53,554 bases of DNA from Basidiobolus ranarum. Lineage: Eukaryota; Basidiobolomycota; Basidiobolomycetes; Basidiobolales. The stretch spans positions 1-53,554 of the forward strand of contig JASJQH010000014.1 in the NCBI GenBank assembly GCA_040143965.1. The letters are read 5' to 3'. The position numbers were made by a program, and so were the translations under genes. Numbering within the stretch: the stretch's first letter is position 1; each line of letters opens with the position of its first letter. Under the pieces are notes generated by a model. The model was not told where the DNA came from and made no database searches. It saw nothing but the letters and a program-made list of their open reading frames with translations. This document shows, in pieces, positions 1-11,120 of this stretch.

Positions 1-71
1 CTGAAATGCCAAAGTACCATACATTGACAGACTAGGTTAAGGTTCCCTAGCAATATAGGCATAGCATACAA

Positions 72-144
72 GGACTGGTAGCTCAGTGGTTAGAGCACCT
101 TGCTAGAGTCAAGGAGATCCCAGGTCCAAATCCTGGCCAGACCA
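72..144 (+). tRNA. tRNA-like sequence, anticodon AGA; probably a pseudogene or tRNA-derived element
   Basis: A 73-nt cloverleaf can be drawn. The acceptor arm has 7 bp with one A-A mismatch (74/141). The D-stem is GCTC/GAGC, the anticodon stem CCTTG/CAAGG with loop 103-109, the variable loop 5 nt, and the T-stem CCAGG/CCTGG. The anticodon by position is AGA (105-107), which would read serine UCU. Serine tRNAs carry a long variable arm and this body does not. The T-loop has C where the near-universal T55 should be. The A box (TAGCTCAGTGG) is perfect and the B box slightly degraded. It lies in what I read as an intron of the eIF2D-like gene, on the same strand. I favour a tRNA pseudogene or SINE head over a working tRNA. 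Confidence 0.55.
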
Positions 145-192
145 ATATTTCTCCCTAAATAATTTCTATAAAACTAATTCAAATCATCATAG

Positions 193-526
193 AAGCACAA
201 CAAGGTTGCAAAGCTGTAACCAAGATTACAGGCATGGAGCATTTCCAAGTGAGGGTGAATGACTTAGCCAAGCAGCTACAAGTGCTCTGTGCCAGTGGCA
301 TAGCCAGACATATTTACCCAACTTCAATCTGATATAGTTTATTCCTGACTTGACCACTTGAGCTGTAGTAAATGAACTTCCCATTGGAAAGAATACTTCT
401 CATCCCATCTTCAAAATATTGGTACAGGGAAACCAAGAGAAAAAGGTGATTGAAGAGCTGAGTGCTCAAGGTGTTCCAAGCAAACATGTGCAATTAAATG
501 ACAAAACTGCCAAGAAGAAGAAATGA
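193..526 (+). CDS. eIF2D-like translation factor, C-terminal SUI1 domain (partial, last two exons)
   Basis: Exons 193-294 and 363-526 join in phase and end at TGA 524-526. The product reads as the end of eIF2D/ligatin (yeast Tma64). A core like VTKITGMEHFQV is followed by LAKQLQ and CAT, then ILVQGNQ, and a lysine-rich end (TAKKKK). The family has the same order: VT-I-GLE-F in the SUI1 fold, VQGNQ, and a final basic run. eIF2D delivers initiator tRNA to the P site and helps recycle 40S subunits. Upstream exons (the PUA and SWIB/MDM2 parts expected of the family) lie left of the window or are not recognisable in 1-192. The acceptor at 191-192 leaves the preceding exon unresolved. A tRNA-like sequence sits in the preceding intron. 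A shorter SUI1 protein (DENR-like) is less likely because VQGNQ is typical of eIF2D. Confidence 0.7.
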
Positions 527-2057
527 TTCCCACTTTTGCATGTTACATCTGATCTTAGACAGACACAGAGCACACCATCTAAAATAAACAAAGAGTCTTT
601 CAAATCTACTGATCAAGAAGTGGCTAGCCACACCATCTTTAAGTCCACTACCATGCTGGAAACTGATACAAGATGACCCTGATGTTTCTGAACTAGTGTT
701 ACAACTGCATAAAACAAAACAGCCCAAAACTGCTGCTATAGACTTCCTGCTAGACCTTTGGATGCAACACCTTGCCTCCTAGACACCTTTTTTGATCCCC
801 GTTATTCCAGGTTTTTGTCCTATTGTCCATTTAGTTTGTACAGAATATCTTCCTCTCTGCATTCCACCTTTACCCCTGAGCACTGTATTGACATCCTCTG
901 AACTTGATCACATTGGCCATCAAATTAGGTGTGGATATGATCAAGTATTGTCACAATAACTTAAGAGATTGATTTCTTAATTGTTACTTTCTTTAGATTG
1001 GTACAGAAGCTAAGTAAAGTTCACACCACTAGGTGCTTTTCATCCCCCTATGTATATAAGCTAAACAAAGTACATGCCACCTGGTGCCTTTCACCCCCCC
1101 CCCAACCCCTATGCCCTCTTTTTGCAGCTTTCTCTTTGGAACAGGAATTCTTTGCAAGATTTACCAGTCTACTGAAAAACTCTCTCTCTCTTCAAGTCAC
1201 CAATTTTCTAAGAAATTACTACAGTAAACAAGCAGTTGAACTTCATTCTCCTCTAGACTTTGATGTTCAACATCTGTGGAATATAGCAAACTCTGAGTTT
1301 TTCATCTAACCTCAAAATTTCCATACTTCTTTAGTTCTTTATATTTTAGCTTCAGCATACATTGTTAGCATCTTATGATAAATTGGCTTATGTATTTAAT
1401 GATTGTTTATCTACATATTAAATAAATATTACACCCTGCGGTGTTTGTCATCCCTCTACCCTAACCCTTCTTTGTTTTGTTTGAAATAAAGATTTCACCT
1501 GGTGGTGACTGTCTCCCCCCTATCATATATAGTGGCAGTAGTGGCAGAAATTACGGTGACGAGAATAGACCAGACAATGAGGCAATAACAACGGTGGTGG
1601 TGATTATGGCGGTCATGACGTTGGAAAGATGGTGATGATGATGGATTTGATGATGGCTATGACGGTAATGGTAGCGGCAGTGGATCAGGTGTCGGTGATG
1701 ACTATGGTGGCGGCAATGGCAGAATTGTCTTGGCCTACACTTAACTAGGTATTTACTAAGCTGTGTTGAAACAAAGATTAAATAGACCATTTGTAGCTAG
1801 ATGGATGAATACGTGTTTAGTGAGTTAGGAGGACTGGATGGAATAGGTATAGGAATCTTTTAAGTATGTAAGAATTCATGGGAGTTTAACTTATCATGCT
1901 TTTAGCGGGGGACCATGGTCTACATCATCGTGTATTATTAATTGTGTTACTACTTGTTCCCCCTTCTCCGTTGTGTGTTAGTGTATGACATGTTTTGCCA
2001 AGTACACTTACCAAGTCAAAAGAATTCTTCCAAGACTCTAAAAACAATTAAGAAAGT
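527..2057. other. Gene-poor stretch downstream of the eIF2D-like gene
   Basis: No convincing gene. It holds the CACC/GGTG units and, at about 1535-1743, a GAT/GGT-rich segment. Read on the + strand, that segment gives Gly/Asp-rich peptides in more than one frame, ending at a TAA near 1743. It looks like a degraded glycine-rich coding sequence or simple sequence. An A/T-rich segment with AATAAA-like signals runs from about 1400 to 1500. Confidence 0.4.
1024..1504 (+). repeat. Four CACC-N(1-4)-GGTG units, each followed by a C-rich pyrimidine tract
   Basis: Small inverted motifs occur at 1024-1035 (CACCACTAGGTG), 1078-1086 (CACCTGGTG), 1432-1443 (CACCCTGCGGTG) and 1496-1504 (CACCTGGTG). Each is followed within a few bases by a pyrimidine tract rich in C (TTTCATCCCCC-like). 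They come as two pairs, with 54 and 64 nt between starts. They lie downstream of the eIF2D-like gene and match no coding frame I trust. Confidence 0.5.
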
Positions 2058-2249
2058 ATGGATCGACCACCCATAGATGACATGTTAAATACGTTACCAA
2101 AATCGGACAATATAATTGGCAACCCCTTAAACGTAAAATATCACCAAGTTACACAAAATCTGGCCCTATTAATGCTGGCCTATCCCCAGCCACTAAGCAC
2201 GATCCGTCGTACCGAACATATGACTACTTGGTTACATGAACTTAATTGA
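2058..2249 (+). CDS. Small hypothetical ORF, 63 residues
   Basis: An ATG at 2058 opens a frame to TGA at 2247-2249. The peptide has no signal peptide, membrane segment or motif I know. The composition is not obviously random (a Leu/Pro/Met-rich middle, an Arg pair near the end). It could be a small gene, one exon of a larger one, or chance. The glucanase gene ends convergently about 260 bp downstream. An imperfect direct repeat (AACCACAG-ATCACT) occurs just after the stop, near 2251 and 2284. Confidence 0.25.
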   Translation: MDRPPIDDMLNTLPKSDNIIGNPLNVKYHQVTQNLALLMLAYPQPLSTIRRTEHMTTWLHELN

Positions 2250-2506
2250 TAACCACAGGATCACTAGTATTTTTGAGCCAAAGAACCACAGAATCACTTG
2301 CTTCCCCAAACTCATAGCTCTATACTCTATAGCCTAAATCTACTACGATCGGCAAATTAAAGTGATCGGTTTTAAACAAAGTTAGTCAATCGGAAATATC
2401 TACTGTTGTTAGCATTCATATAGCGAAGTATCATCAGAAATGTACTCATATTTTATTAAGCGTATTAAATAAGTTGACTTAGAGTAAATGGGTATCCTGT
2501 ATGTAG

Positions 2507-3859
2507 TTAACAGGAAGAGAGTCGATCAGTTGGCGGATTAGGAATCCAACCTTCCTCAACTCCTTGGATATAATTCCATTGGGGAGAATTCTCTGCCTTG
2601 AAATTCCAGAAAATCCACCCATAGTTGGCCTCGTAAGCGTCCATTTGCTTCTCAGCAAATTTACGTAAGAACGCACGATAAGCACTGCTAAACATTTTGA
2701 CATTTCCTTCATTCTTGCATGTACACTCGGGGCAAACCGGCTTGGTGGTTAAGAAAGTACCATCATATCTAGCTCCTTTCTGGAACCCATTAAGCCAAAG
2801 AGTACAATCGGTAATAGCTAGACTCCACTCACCGATAATGGTACGCACCGGGCTATTAGCCAACCTGGCTTTCTCTCCGCAAGCCATATCCAGATGTTGT
2901 TTTTGGGAAAACTTGAGAAGATTCTCATCGAAAACCTGATATATATGGGCATCTAAAACTGTGTTTTTCATGGTGTTCAAGAAACCCCCCATTTCGTTGA
3001 AGAATGTGAACCCATCATGACCAAATACTGCTGGCTTATAGCTGAGTCCTGCAGCTTTGTGAATAGCAGCGTAAGATCTACTGTAGAAATCTTTTAGTAG
3101 CTCTAGAGTTACGCCGGTATTTGGAATGCCAAATGGTTCATTCAGAAATTGAATGGACAGGTCGCCCTTTCCTATTTCTTTCTTGAATTCAGCAGTAACA
3201 TTGGCCAGGACATTGATTGTACGTTGTATATTTTTTGGATCCTTTGGCCAGTTGATAGCTCCAGCCTGTCCACTGTTATCGAATCCATTCTAAGTTTCTA
3301 AAGTGTCAGTAATTGAATATATAAATCAGATATATGTGAATGTTTATTACTTGGGATCCTGGTGCACCATGTAAATCCAGCAGTACGTGCAGGTTGTGCT
3401 TAACAGCCCAACCCACGGCCTTTCGTAGATAGGCGTATTGTCCTTGAACGTAGGGTTCTTTATTTCCCACATCGACCATCCAATAGCCATAAGGTATTCT
3501 CACAGTATTCAAGCCGTACTTTGATAATTTTTGAATATCACTCTCAGTCACCCAGGTTTCCCAATGCTTTTTGAGCTGCTTGTACGCTTCAGTCTTTCCA
3601 AGTCTCGCACAAAAAGTGTACTCGTCTACCGCTGCGTCTTTCTTTCCTCTGAATTGTTCGAAGATACTTGGAGTAATCCCTAAAATTCCGATTAATTCAA
3701 TATAACCCATAGCAGATATCTCTATACAAAATTCTTACATGGTTCAAGTAATAACCAGCCACCTAGATTAGCTCCGCGGATTTTAGTGGGAAGTTGCGCA
3801 GCATAAATCGCCCCAGAAGCTAGAGTCGTGGTGAGAACAACGAGCGAAGAAAGCCTCAT
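2507..3859 (-). CDS. Secreted exo-beta-1,3-glucanase, glycoside hydrolase family 5
   Basis: Three exons (3859-3739, 3679-3351, 3289-2507) give 410 residues. The N-terminus MRLSSLVVLTTTLASGAIYA is a clear signal peptide. Next come the family motifs in order: RGANLGGWLLLEPWITPS (split by intron 1), LNTVRIPYGYW, LLDLHGAPGSQ, then FLNEPFG with the acid/base glutamate, and IIGEWS with the nucleophile glutamate. EXG1-type enzymes release glucose from the non-reducing ends of beta-1,3-glucan. They act outside the cell or in the wall, in wall remodelling or glucan use. Length and motif order match the family. Introns are about 60 nt with GTAAGA/GTAATA donors and TAG acceptors. A TATAAAAA-like box lies about 75 bp upstream of the ATG. 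Nothing is missing from the catalytic core. Confidence 0.9.
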
Positions 3860-4911
3860 ATTGAGTAGCCCAATGAAAAAAAATCGATAGTAGCCTACGC
3901 AGGATTGTAGTCAGTGTTTTAGAAAGTATGGGTTTTTATATGTTCTCTGTTACAGAAACACTTGGCCTATCCCGGCTCATGTTGGTAGTGTGTTTTGTAT
4001 TGTTTAAAGTATTTGAACAAATAGCCAATACGCGATTGGCTGTACTATGCAGCACTTTACCAATGTACGACGAAGAATATTAGGTACCCGACATCCTGGG
4101 TATTCATATTCCATCATTGGTTAGAGGTGGGATTAAAAACCAGACTGAAAAGTGGAATATCTTTGGGTAACAACGCTTATGGACAACGCTTATGGACAAC
4201 CCTCATGGAACATATATATCTAAGGTTCGACCTTTCCAAATTGAATTTATCAAAGATCACTTTTTATACCATTAGTGGCAGTAACAGTGACATTTGAAAC
4301 ATCCAATTCATTTGTGACGAAAAATACGTGATAATGTGCATGTGGTGTTACCCACAAGACTTGTCAACTCGTCCAGATCCGATATGATCCATTCGCATTC
4401 GGGTATTATCCGTGATTGCCTAAAGCTACTTGGTGTAAACAAATTACTATGCATACATATAACCATAGTTTGCAGTAATGATTGGTTGCTTAGATTTTGA
4501 GTTAAAGGATTCTATCACAAGTGTAAGTCTTTGCTAATAACTGGGCTAATATTAAGGAGAGGAGGCAGAATGAGGTAAAAGATTGACTTGTTACTGGCTA
4601 AATAAATATGCACCACTGTAAGGAGCATAAATTCTTCTTGTGTAAACGATGAGAGATGGCCACGCACAAGCTATTAGTTGAAGTATGTTTAAGCTTAACA
4701 CTAACCCCCTGACACTGCAAATGATAAGTTGTGAAAATCTCAGGTCTAGCCCTAGTTGAACCTTAATCCTAAGCATATGCACATGATACATAGGGTACAA
4801 TGCCATGGGAGCAAGAACTCTCTCATACCCATAAATACGCGAGCACCCAGGTTTATGCTTATCAATAATCTTTTGTAAAAGTCTAAATCCCAACTCTTAA
4901 TCTATCAAAGT
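3860..4911. other. Divergent intergenic region between glucanase and acyl-CoA synthetase
   Basis: About 1 kb holding both promoters. It includes a perfect tandem duplication of the 13-mer CAACGCTTATGGA (4171-4183 and 4184-4196). The longest open frames here (for example 4591-4893, minus) have no motif and I treat them as chance. Confidence 0.6.
3931..3940 (-). promoter_or_regulatory. TATA-like box of the GH5 glucanase gene
   Basis: The minus strand reads TATAAAAACC about 72-81 bp upstream of the glucanase ATG at 3859. The spacing fits a TATA box with a short leader. Prediction from sequence only. Confidence 0.45.
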
Positions 4912-7100
4912 ATGTATTCCATCCGCAAGTCGGTGTATTCTAGATTAAACCCCACCAGGGCGTTTTATCCTCTACTGATCGACCCAAAGCGAAGATATTC
5001 TATGCTGAATACTGAATCCAGTCGGCTTAAGCCTTTACAACTATCGCACGTTGTTGGCGACTCTTCACAGCCTTTGTGTGAGGACACTATTGGAACTTTC
5101 TGGGACAGGCAGGTCAAAAAATTCGGAGATAGGGAGGCTTTGGTTGTTAAACATGAGAACAATCTAAGGTGGTCGTTTAGGGATTTCGGTGAAAACGTAG
5201 ATAATCTAGTCAGGGGTTTGCATAGCTCTGGGTTGAAGCAAGGTGATAGAGTAGGGTAAGTAGACTCTCCGTACATTCTGTTTGACATGAAAATATGATA
5301 TTAAGCCGCGACAAATAGAGTTTTCATGCCCAATAATAGTGCTTGGGCCGCTCTTCAATACGCCACCGCCAAGCTTGGCCTCATCCTAGTTACCATCAAC
5401 CCTGCCTACAGGGCTCATGAATTGCTCCAGGCCCTTCAATTGGTTGAATGTAAATCACTTATTTTAACACCCACATTCAAATCCTCAAACTATGTTGAAA
5501 TGCTCAAATCCATTGTTCCGGAATATACGAGCTGTAAACCGAATAGTCTCGAATGTTCACGCATTCCAAGCTTGAAACAGATTATCATGGTAGATAACAC
5601 GTTTGGTAAATACGATCACGAGCATTTGAATGGAGTCACCCGTTATGAAGATCTTTTGATAAGAGATACTGCACTAGATGCTGACATACGAAAATCTCAA
5701 GAATCCATTTGCAATAATGATATTATCAACATTCAATTCACCAGTGGAACAACAGGGCTACCCAAGTGAGTTTTCTCTAACATTTTGCATGTGTATATCT
5801 TGATTCATGTCTTTCATCTTTAGGGGAGTTTCTCTTTCTCATCGGAATATTTTGAACAATGCTATTGCCATTGGAGATCGTATGTTGCTTACGGAGAAGG
5901 ATAAACTTTGTATTCCGGTACCTTTATATCATTGCTTTGGTCTTGTACTTGGAAATTTGGCTGCAATGACTCATGGCGCTGGTACAGTTTATCCGAGTGA
6001 AGGTTTCGACTCTGTATTAACCTTGAAGGCGATAGAAGAAGAGAAATGTACAGCGTTGCACGGAGTACCTACGGTAACGGAGTTTGAGGATTCAATTACA
6101 CTAATTAATACTAAAAACCCTTATAATTCCTTGTATATTAGATGTTCATTGAAGAGATGAATCTTCCAGATTTCAGTAAATACGACTTAAGTAGTCTCAG
6201 GTGAAGAAAAAAATTGTGTCTTACTGAGATAAAGCTGCTAACCGAATTTTGTATTAGGACCGGTGTTGCCGCTGGAAGTCCAGTGCCGATAGAGACAATG
6301 AAAGATATCATTTCGAAAATGAATATGAAAGATATTACCATTTGTTATGGTATGACAGAAACAAGCCCCGTTAGCTTTCAATCTCAAATCACTGATGACA
6401 TAGAGCATCGGTGCGAAACAGTTGGATCAATTCATCCTCACGTCGAAGCCAAAGGTAAGTAACAAGGATTGTTAGTGAATAGAAGAGGTTATTTACAAGT
6501 TTGTTTATAATCCAGTGATCGATCCTGAAACAGGTGAGACCGTCCCCGTGGGTCAATCGGGTGAGCTATGCACTAGAGGCTACGTTGTCATGCAAGGAGG
6601 GTACTGGAACTCTCCCTCTCAAACATCAGAGGCGATCGACCAGGACGGCTGGATGCACACCGGAGATACTGGAGTTATTGACGAGGACGGCTACTGCAAG
6701 ATTGTTGGACGTATCAAAGATATTATTATTCGTGGAGGGGAAAAGATTCACCCAGTTGAAGTAGAGAATGCTATATTCGAGATGCCTGGAGTGAAAAACG
6801 TCAGCATCGTTGGAGTACCAGATAAGAAATTTGGTGAACAGGTAAGTCCCACCTCTTTATACATTAGAAGAACCACTTATCCAAACCATCTATATCTAGG
6901 TTTGTGCATGGGTCACGCCTCGAGATGGAGTTGAGCTAACTGAAGAATCCATCAGGGAGTTCTGTCAAGGGCATATTGCTCACTATAAGATTCCCAAGTA
7001 CATTCTCTTTGTACCTTTTGAGGATTTCCCCAAGACTGTGACTGGTAAAATCCAGAAGAATATCATACGTGAACGTTGTAAAGACATGCTAGGACTATAA
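4912..7100 (+). CDS. Acyl-CoA synthetase, ACSF2-like, probably mitochondrial
   Basis: Seven exons (4912-5255, 5319-5765, 5824-6073, 6142-6200, 6258-6454, 6516-6841, 6900-7100) give 607 residues. The Arg/Ser/Tyr-rich N-terminus without acids looks like a mitochondrial presequence. Adenylate-forming motifs appear in order: [11 protein letters not shown] (P-loop), [31 protein letters not shown] (hinge to the mobile C-terminal domain), and a final TGKIQK with the catalytic lysine. The enzyme should activate medium or long-chain fatty acids to acyl-CoA through acyl-AMP. Length and motif spacing match the ACSF2/medium-chain acyl-CoA ligase group rather than the acetyl-CoA or coumarate groups. Substrate range cannot be read from the sequence. 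All seven exons stay in phase. Confidence 0.88.
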
Positions 7101-7344
7101 TGATTGTAAAAACTGCTAGAACTATGAACACACCATTGGTGGGCTTTATTTGCTCAGACAACTAATCCCTCCCCCGATAAACAATACAACTATAGGTAAT
7201 TAATCCCCTATAATCCATACAATATATATAATCTATCAGTTTACGACCATAATATATAATCTATCAGCTCAAATGTAACCTAAGACCCTTGACCCTGACA
7301 CCAGTACTAACTCTGAATAGTAAGCATTAAAAATAAAGAGCGGA

Positions 7345-8462
7345 CTAAAAGAAGGAAACAACAACTCCATACTCGTCAAGTATGGATTTTTGAAAGTTTT
7401 CGGTGATAAACTGACTACCTAAGATAGTGATGAATCGGAGCTTTTTCAACGCCAAGATCAATCTAATAAGGAAAGCTGGCTGTAGATTCGGAAATGAGAG
7501 ATATAACGCTGTGAGGCTCTGAAATCCTGTCAAAGGATCAAGTAATTCTTCCAACTCAAAAATATCCTCAGTTGGATCTGCAACTCCGACCCGAAGTGTG
7601 GTTAAAGTAGGGATGTTGGCAAAAGATTTAAGAACCGCTGGGTTAACATAGTATGACAGTGTTAATTCAAGAGTGCGTAAATTTTCGCAAGCTGTTCCGA
7701 GTTTACTAAGAATCGCCTGATCTATCCTAGAACATCTCCTTAGGGTAAAGCTAATCAAGTTCGGTGCACTGTATTTGATCACCTTACGGATCGTTTTATT
7801 GTTGATTTGGCGGCAGTGTACAATAGAGAGTTCGACAAGTTTGGAACAACGAGTTATCACCGCACTCAGACCTTCATTCGATATCTTATGACAGCTTTGT
7901 ACCGATAAAGAAGTTAGTTCAGTGCAACGCTCAGCGATCTGAAATAGTACTATGAATCGAGTTAGAAGAAAGGACTTTGTAAAGAACATATTACTCCCCA
8001 CTGATTTGAAAGGTACTTACTTATGTCCGATAAAAACTGGTTCTCCCCAAACTTAATAGCTCTTAAACTACCAAGATGAAGAATTTTGAACACAGAATAA
8101 TCTGTCACTCGAGTACAATTGAATAAATTCAGCTCTTGAAGATTTTCTCCCAATGCCCAAGAAGCAATGTCAATCTCTTCTGGGAGACAAAACCTCACAT
8201 TTGATAGATCTAATTTGACTACTATACTTCCATAGTCTATGGTCGTTTCCTCTGCAGCACATTCTCTCATAGTCCTCACGAACTGACCCCAAGCAAAAGC
8301 TGAGGTGAATCTAGGTGCATAATAGAGTTTATTTATAGCTATTAGAAAAAAGGTTCGGTTAACCTGTATTAAAGACAGTAAGTCTTTAGTAGAAGGCAGA
8401 TATTGTAAACATAGCTTAAAAAGTTCACTTGGTAACGGAGAGTGGCGATCAAGGTATAACAT
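7345..8462 (-). CDS. F-box / leucine-rich repeat protein
   Basis: Two exons (8462-8021 and 7949-7345) give 348 residues. The N-terminus (LPSELFKLCLQYLPSTKDLL) has the form of an F-box, which would dock on Skp1. The rest is a run of cysteine-type leucine-rich repeats: LQELNLFNCTRVTD, AERCTELTSLSVQSCHKIS, CSKLVELSIVHCRQI and others. F-box/LRR proteins are substrate receptors of SCF ubiquitin ligases; the LRRs bind the target. The acceptor is ambiguous between two AGs eleven bases apart. I chose the upstream one (7950) because only it keeps the frame. The target is unknown. The gene is tail to tail with the acyl-CoA synthetase. Confidence 0.75.
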
Positions 8463-8681
8463 TAGGTTGCTGGTTTATGCATGGATTACTCTTTATACTA
8501 ATCGCACATTTGCACCATTTTTTACACTAATTTAACCTGGCAACTGTGATCATGAAATTTTCCTAATTTATGTGCTCGTATTTTGCTGATTCTGCCGATT
8601 TCGATTGCTTTCTATTCGAAATAGGATTGCGGTAGACTGCTAGCCTTTATACCAACCAAAGCTATCTAGGGCCTAGAACAA

Positions 8682-8885
8682 TGAAGTTGTACATCATTGG
8701 GCTTAATACCATACACTGCAGCAAAAATCCACCCTCACGGTTTTCAATCTGTCCAGTATTCTCATACAGATCAACGGGCTCTACAACCTGGTTATTATTG
8801 CCTTGTTGCACAGGAAAATGCTCGATCACTCATTATGCTTAACCCAGCTGCGACTGAAGGTCGATCTTTTATATTCAGAGCTTGA
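8682..8885 (+). CDS. Small ORF of uncertain reality
   Basis: The ATG at 8682 begins a 53-residue frame (MKLYIIGL start). A second, overlapping frame without an upstream ATG runs to the TGA at 8883-8885 (TTG at 8697). Its composition looks slightly more protein-like. A TTTATACC sequence lies about 35 bp upstream of the ATG. This may be a small secreted-protein gene with an intron I cannot place, or chance. No family recognised. Confidence 0.2.
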
Positions 8886-9806
8886 ATAATTGGTTAGGGA
8901 TACTTGGAACCGAAGACCATTATACATACTAGGGTATATGCCTATCAATTTTAAACAATTACAATATCCGGTGAAGAGATCTACTTGTGATTACTTTCCA
9001 TCATTCTCAGCTTTATAGCTCCTCTTCCCGATTATTACACTGCACTTTGGCGTAAAGAGTTGGCGGTAGAGATTTTTGGCCCGATTGGTGACAGTGTTGT
9101 AAACTGGCTAGCTTGATTGGACATGTGACACTGATAGGACATGGATTGATAACGAAGTCAGTTGTGGTGGCGTAATAGGAGCACTCTCCAGCATAGATAT
9201 ATTTATATCATTGGTACAGTATAGATAGATGGCTTTTGTACAGTATAAACTAGCTAATGCTTGATATACAACACATGAAGGAAACGAAAGTAGGAAACAA
9301 ACCTAGGAAGCAAAGGTAGTGAAGGTAGCAAACAAATCTAGGAAAAGGCGGCAGCTCTTGACCTAAGACTTGCTTGCATTAAGTGCGGATATATATAGCA
9401 TATACACGAGAAGTGTGTGACTATCCAAACACATCTATATCAGTAAATCAATCACCCAATTTAAACATTTTCCCTAATTTAAGCATTCACCCCAACTCCT
9501 TGAACTTATTCTTACCTGCTCTCAAGATCCCCTTTTACATTAAATAGCATAGATAATTTATGTGGAGTAGGGTTTGAGGAGGTTATCAATTTGTATGTTG
9601 ATTTGGTCTCACAGGCTCCATCGAAAACTATTAAAAAGCCTTAATCCCCCTAATCATCTCCTTCCAACCTTAACTTCTTGAGTAACTTCATCTTCTCGCA
9701 TTCTACATACTGTTACTTGGCGATTGCTGTAGTTTTCTACCATTCCAACTCTTTATCTTCAGCTGACTTAGTTGTACGATATTCGTATATTCTCGTCACT
9801 TTTCAG
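8886..9806. other. Upstream region of the ATF-like bZIP gene
   Basis: No gene seen. A 20-bp imperfect direct repeat occurs at 9290-9309 and 9325-9344 (GTAGGAAACAAACCTAGGAA and a copy with two changes). The sequence CTTTTCAG lies directly before the bZIP ATG and could be the acceptor of a leader intron. Confidence 0.5.
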
Positions 9807-11120
9807 ATGAACTCTTTCATTGAGACTGCTTCTCATGAAAATCCATTTACCACGACTGACGGACGAGAGATGAATGATTCGATATTAAACCAAATGCTCA
9901 AGTTGGATGGTTCACATATATCAAAGACTGAAGGCTCTACGTTATTGACTGAAGATATAAGTCATCTTGAACCGCTCAAAGATGATGGTTCTCCCAAGTT
10001 ACTACTAGCAGGACACGAAGGGATAGGTTATCGTTTGGGGAAGTTGGATATCGTGAACGGAAATATGGATCAGCAATTTTTCGACTGTACATCGATACCA
10101 GTTTCGAACGCCATGCTCTCAGGAATCCCTGAGCATGCTTCATTTTCTCACCTCACTGAATCACCTACCAACTCAGATTCACCCATCTCTCCCTTGTCAA
10201 TACAAAGTAGAAATGATGGGTTAAGTCTACCTTGGGATAATGTGCAAGGTTTCCCTGCTTTTACGAATATGATGTCACAAACCCCAGTGTATCAATATAC
10301 GAGTTATGATCCTCAGAGTTTAATGTCTAGACGTGCAAGTCTACCAGACAATGATATCGCACATTTTACTCAATTTCCAGACACGACCATTGGTAGGAAG
10401 CGGGTGGTCTCCTGGGCTGATGTAGAAACAAACTCTATAGGAGCCAAGAATTTAGATCAAAATCATGGACATGCATCACAACAATCGCATACACGACGTT
10501 TTTCTTTACATCTACCGATTCAAAGTAATAACATCAACCCACACATTCAATCTAAACCCTATTATCCAGCAAATGTATATCCAGCAGACTGTACTATGAG
10601 TGACTCGCTTCAGAAATTACCAGTCAATGTGAATTCTAATGAGAGAAATCAACTGAACTTTCCTATTGTCTATGAACCCCTTCCAAAACCGAAATCTCCT
10701 CCATTTCAGGATAAACATGTAACAAAATCCAAGCCTAAAGAACAGCGAAATTTGAAAGTCAATGAGAATATGCAGTCCAAATCCGGGGAGACGTTTGACG
10801 AACTTGACGAATACTCTGATTCCAACATTGATACGAAAGATTATGATCAAGAAGAAAAACAATCCAATAAAAACCCGCACCAAGCAGTGGTTGAACGTCG
10901 TCTATCCCGTCGTAGAGAGCGAAATCGATTAGCTGCCCGCCGGAGTCGCGAAAAACGGAACTTATTTTTGAGAGATTTAGAACAAATAAATCAAGCTCTA
11001 AGTAGCGAAAATGGAGCTTTAAAAGCGAGCCTTTGCGAGGCCATGCAGGAGTTACAAATGCTAAGAGCGGCTACATCAGCAAGCAATACCAATACCTCAA
11101 CATCAAGTGTCAACGATTGA
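9807..11120 (+). CDS. ATF/CREB-like bZIP transcription factor
   Basis: A single open frame of 437 residues from ATG 9807 to TGA. The frame is open further upstream but only from a TTG, and CTTTTCAG immediately before the ATG suggests a leader intron. The C-terminus is a bZIP. The basic region contains NRLAARRSREKR (the N-x7-R DNA contact). A heptad leucine zipper follows (LEQINQALSSENGALKASL...LQMLRA). The first 350 residues are Ser/Pro/Asn/Gln-rich, as expected of an activation or regulatory region. The NxxAARxSR signature is of the ATF/CREB/Gcn4-like type, distinct from the second bZIP in this window. The target is likely a TGACGT-type site. Two such sites occur upstream of the HAM1-like genes at the right end of the window. 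Confidence 0.82.
   Translation: MNSFIETASHENPFTTTDGREMNDSILNQMLKLDGSHISKTEGSTLLTEDISHLEPLKDDGSPKLLLAGHEGIGYRLGKLDIVNGNMDQQFFDCTSIPVSNAMLSGIPEHASFSHLTESPTNSDSPISPLSIQSRNDGLSLPWDNVQGFPAFTNMMSQTPVYQYTSYDPQSLMSRRASLPDNDIAHFTQFPDTTIGRKRVVSWADVETNSIGAKNLDQNHGHASQQSHTRRFSLHLPIQSNNINPHIQSKPYYPANVYPADCTMSDSLQKLPVNVNSNERNQLNFPIVYEPLPKPKSPPFQDKHVTKSKPKEQRNLKVNENMQSKSGETFDELDEYSDSNIDTKDYDQEEKQSNKNPHQAVVERRLSRRRERNRLAARRSREKRNLFLRDLEQINQALSSENGALKASLCEAMQELQMLRAATSASNTNTSTSSVND

Noticed and set aside
998-1309. 103-codon open frame on the + strand
   Set aside because: It begins without a good start context and runs through the CACC/GGTG units and C-runs. Composition follows the DNA repeats and no motif is seen.
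4591-4893. 100-codon minus-strand frame upstream of the acyl-CoA synthetase
   Set aside because: It overlaps the promoter of a well-supported gene; no motif, signal or splice context.
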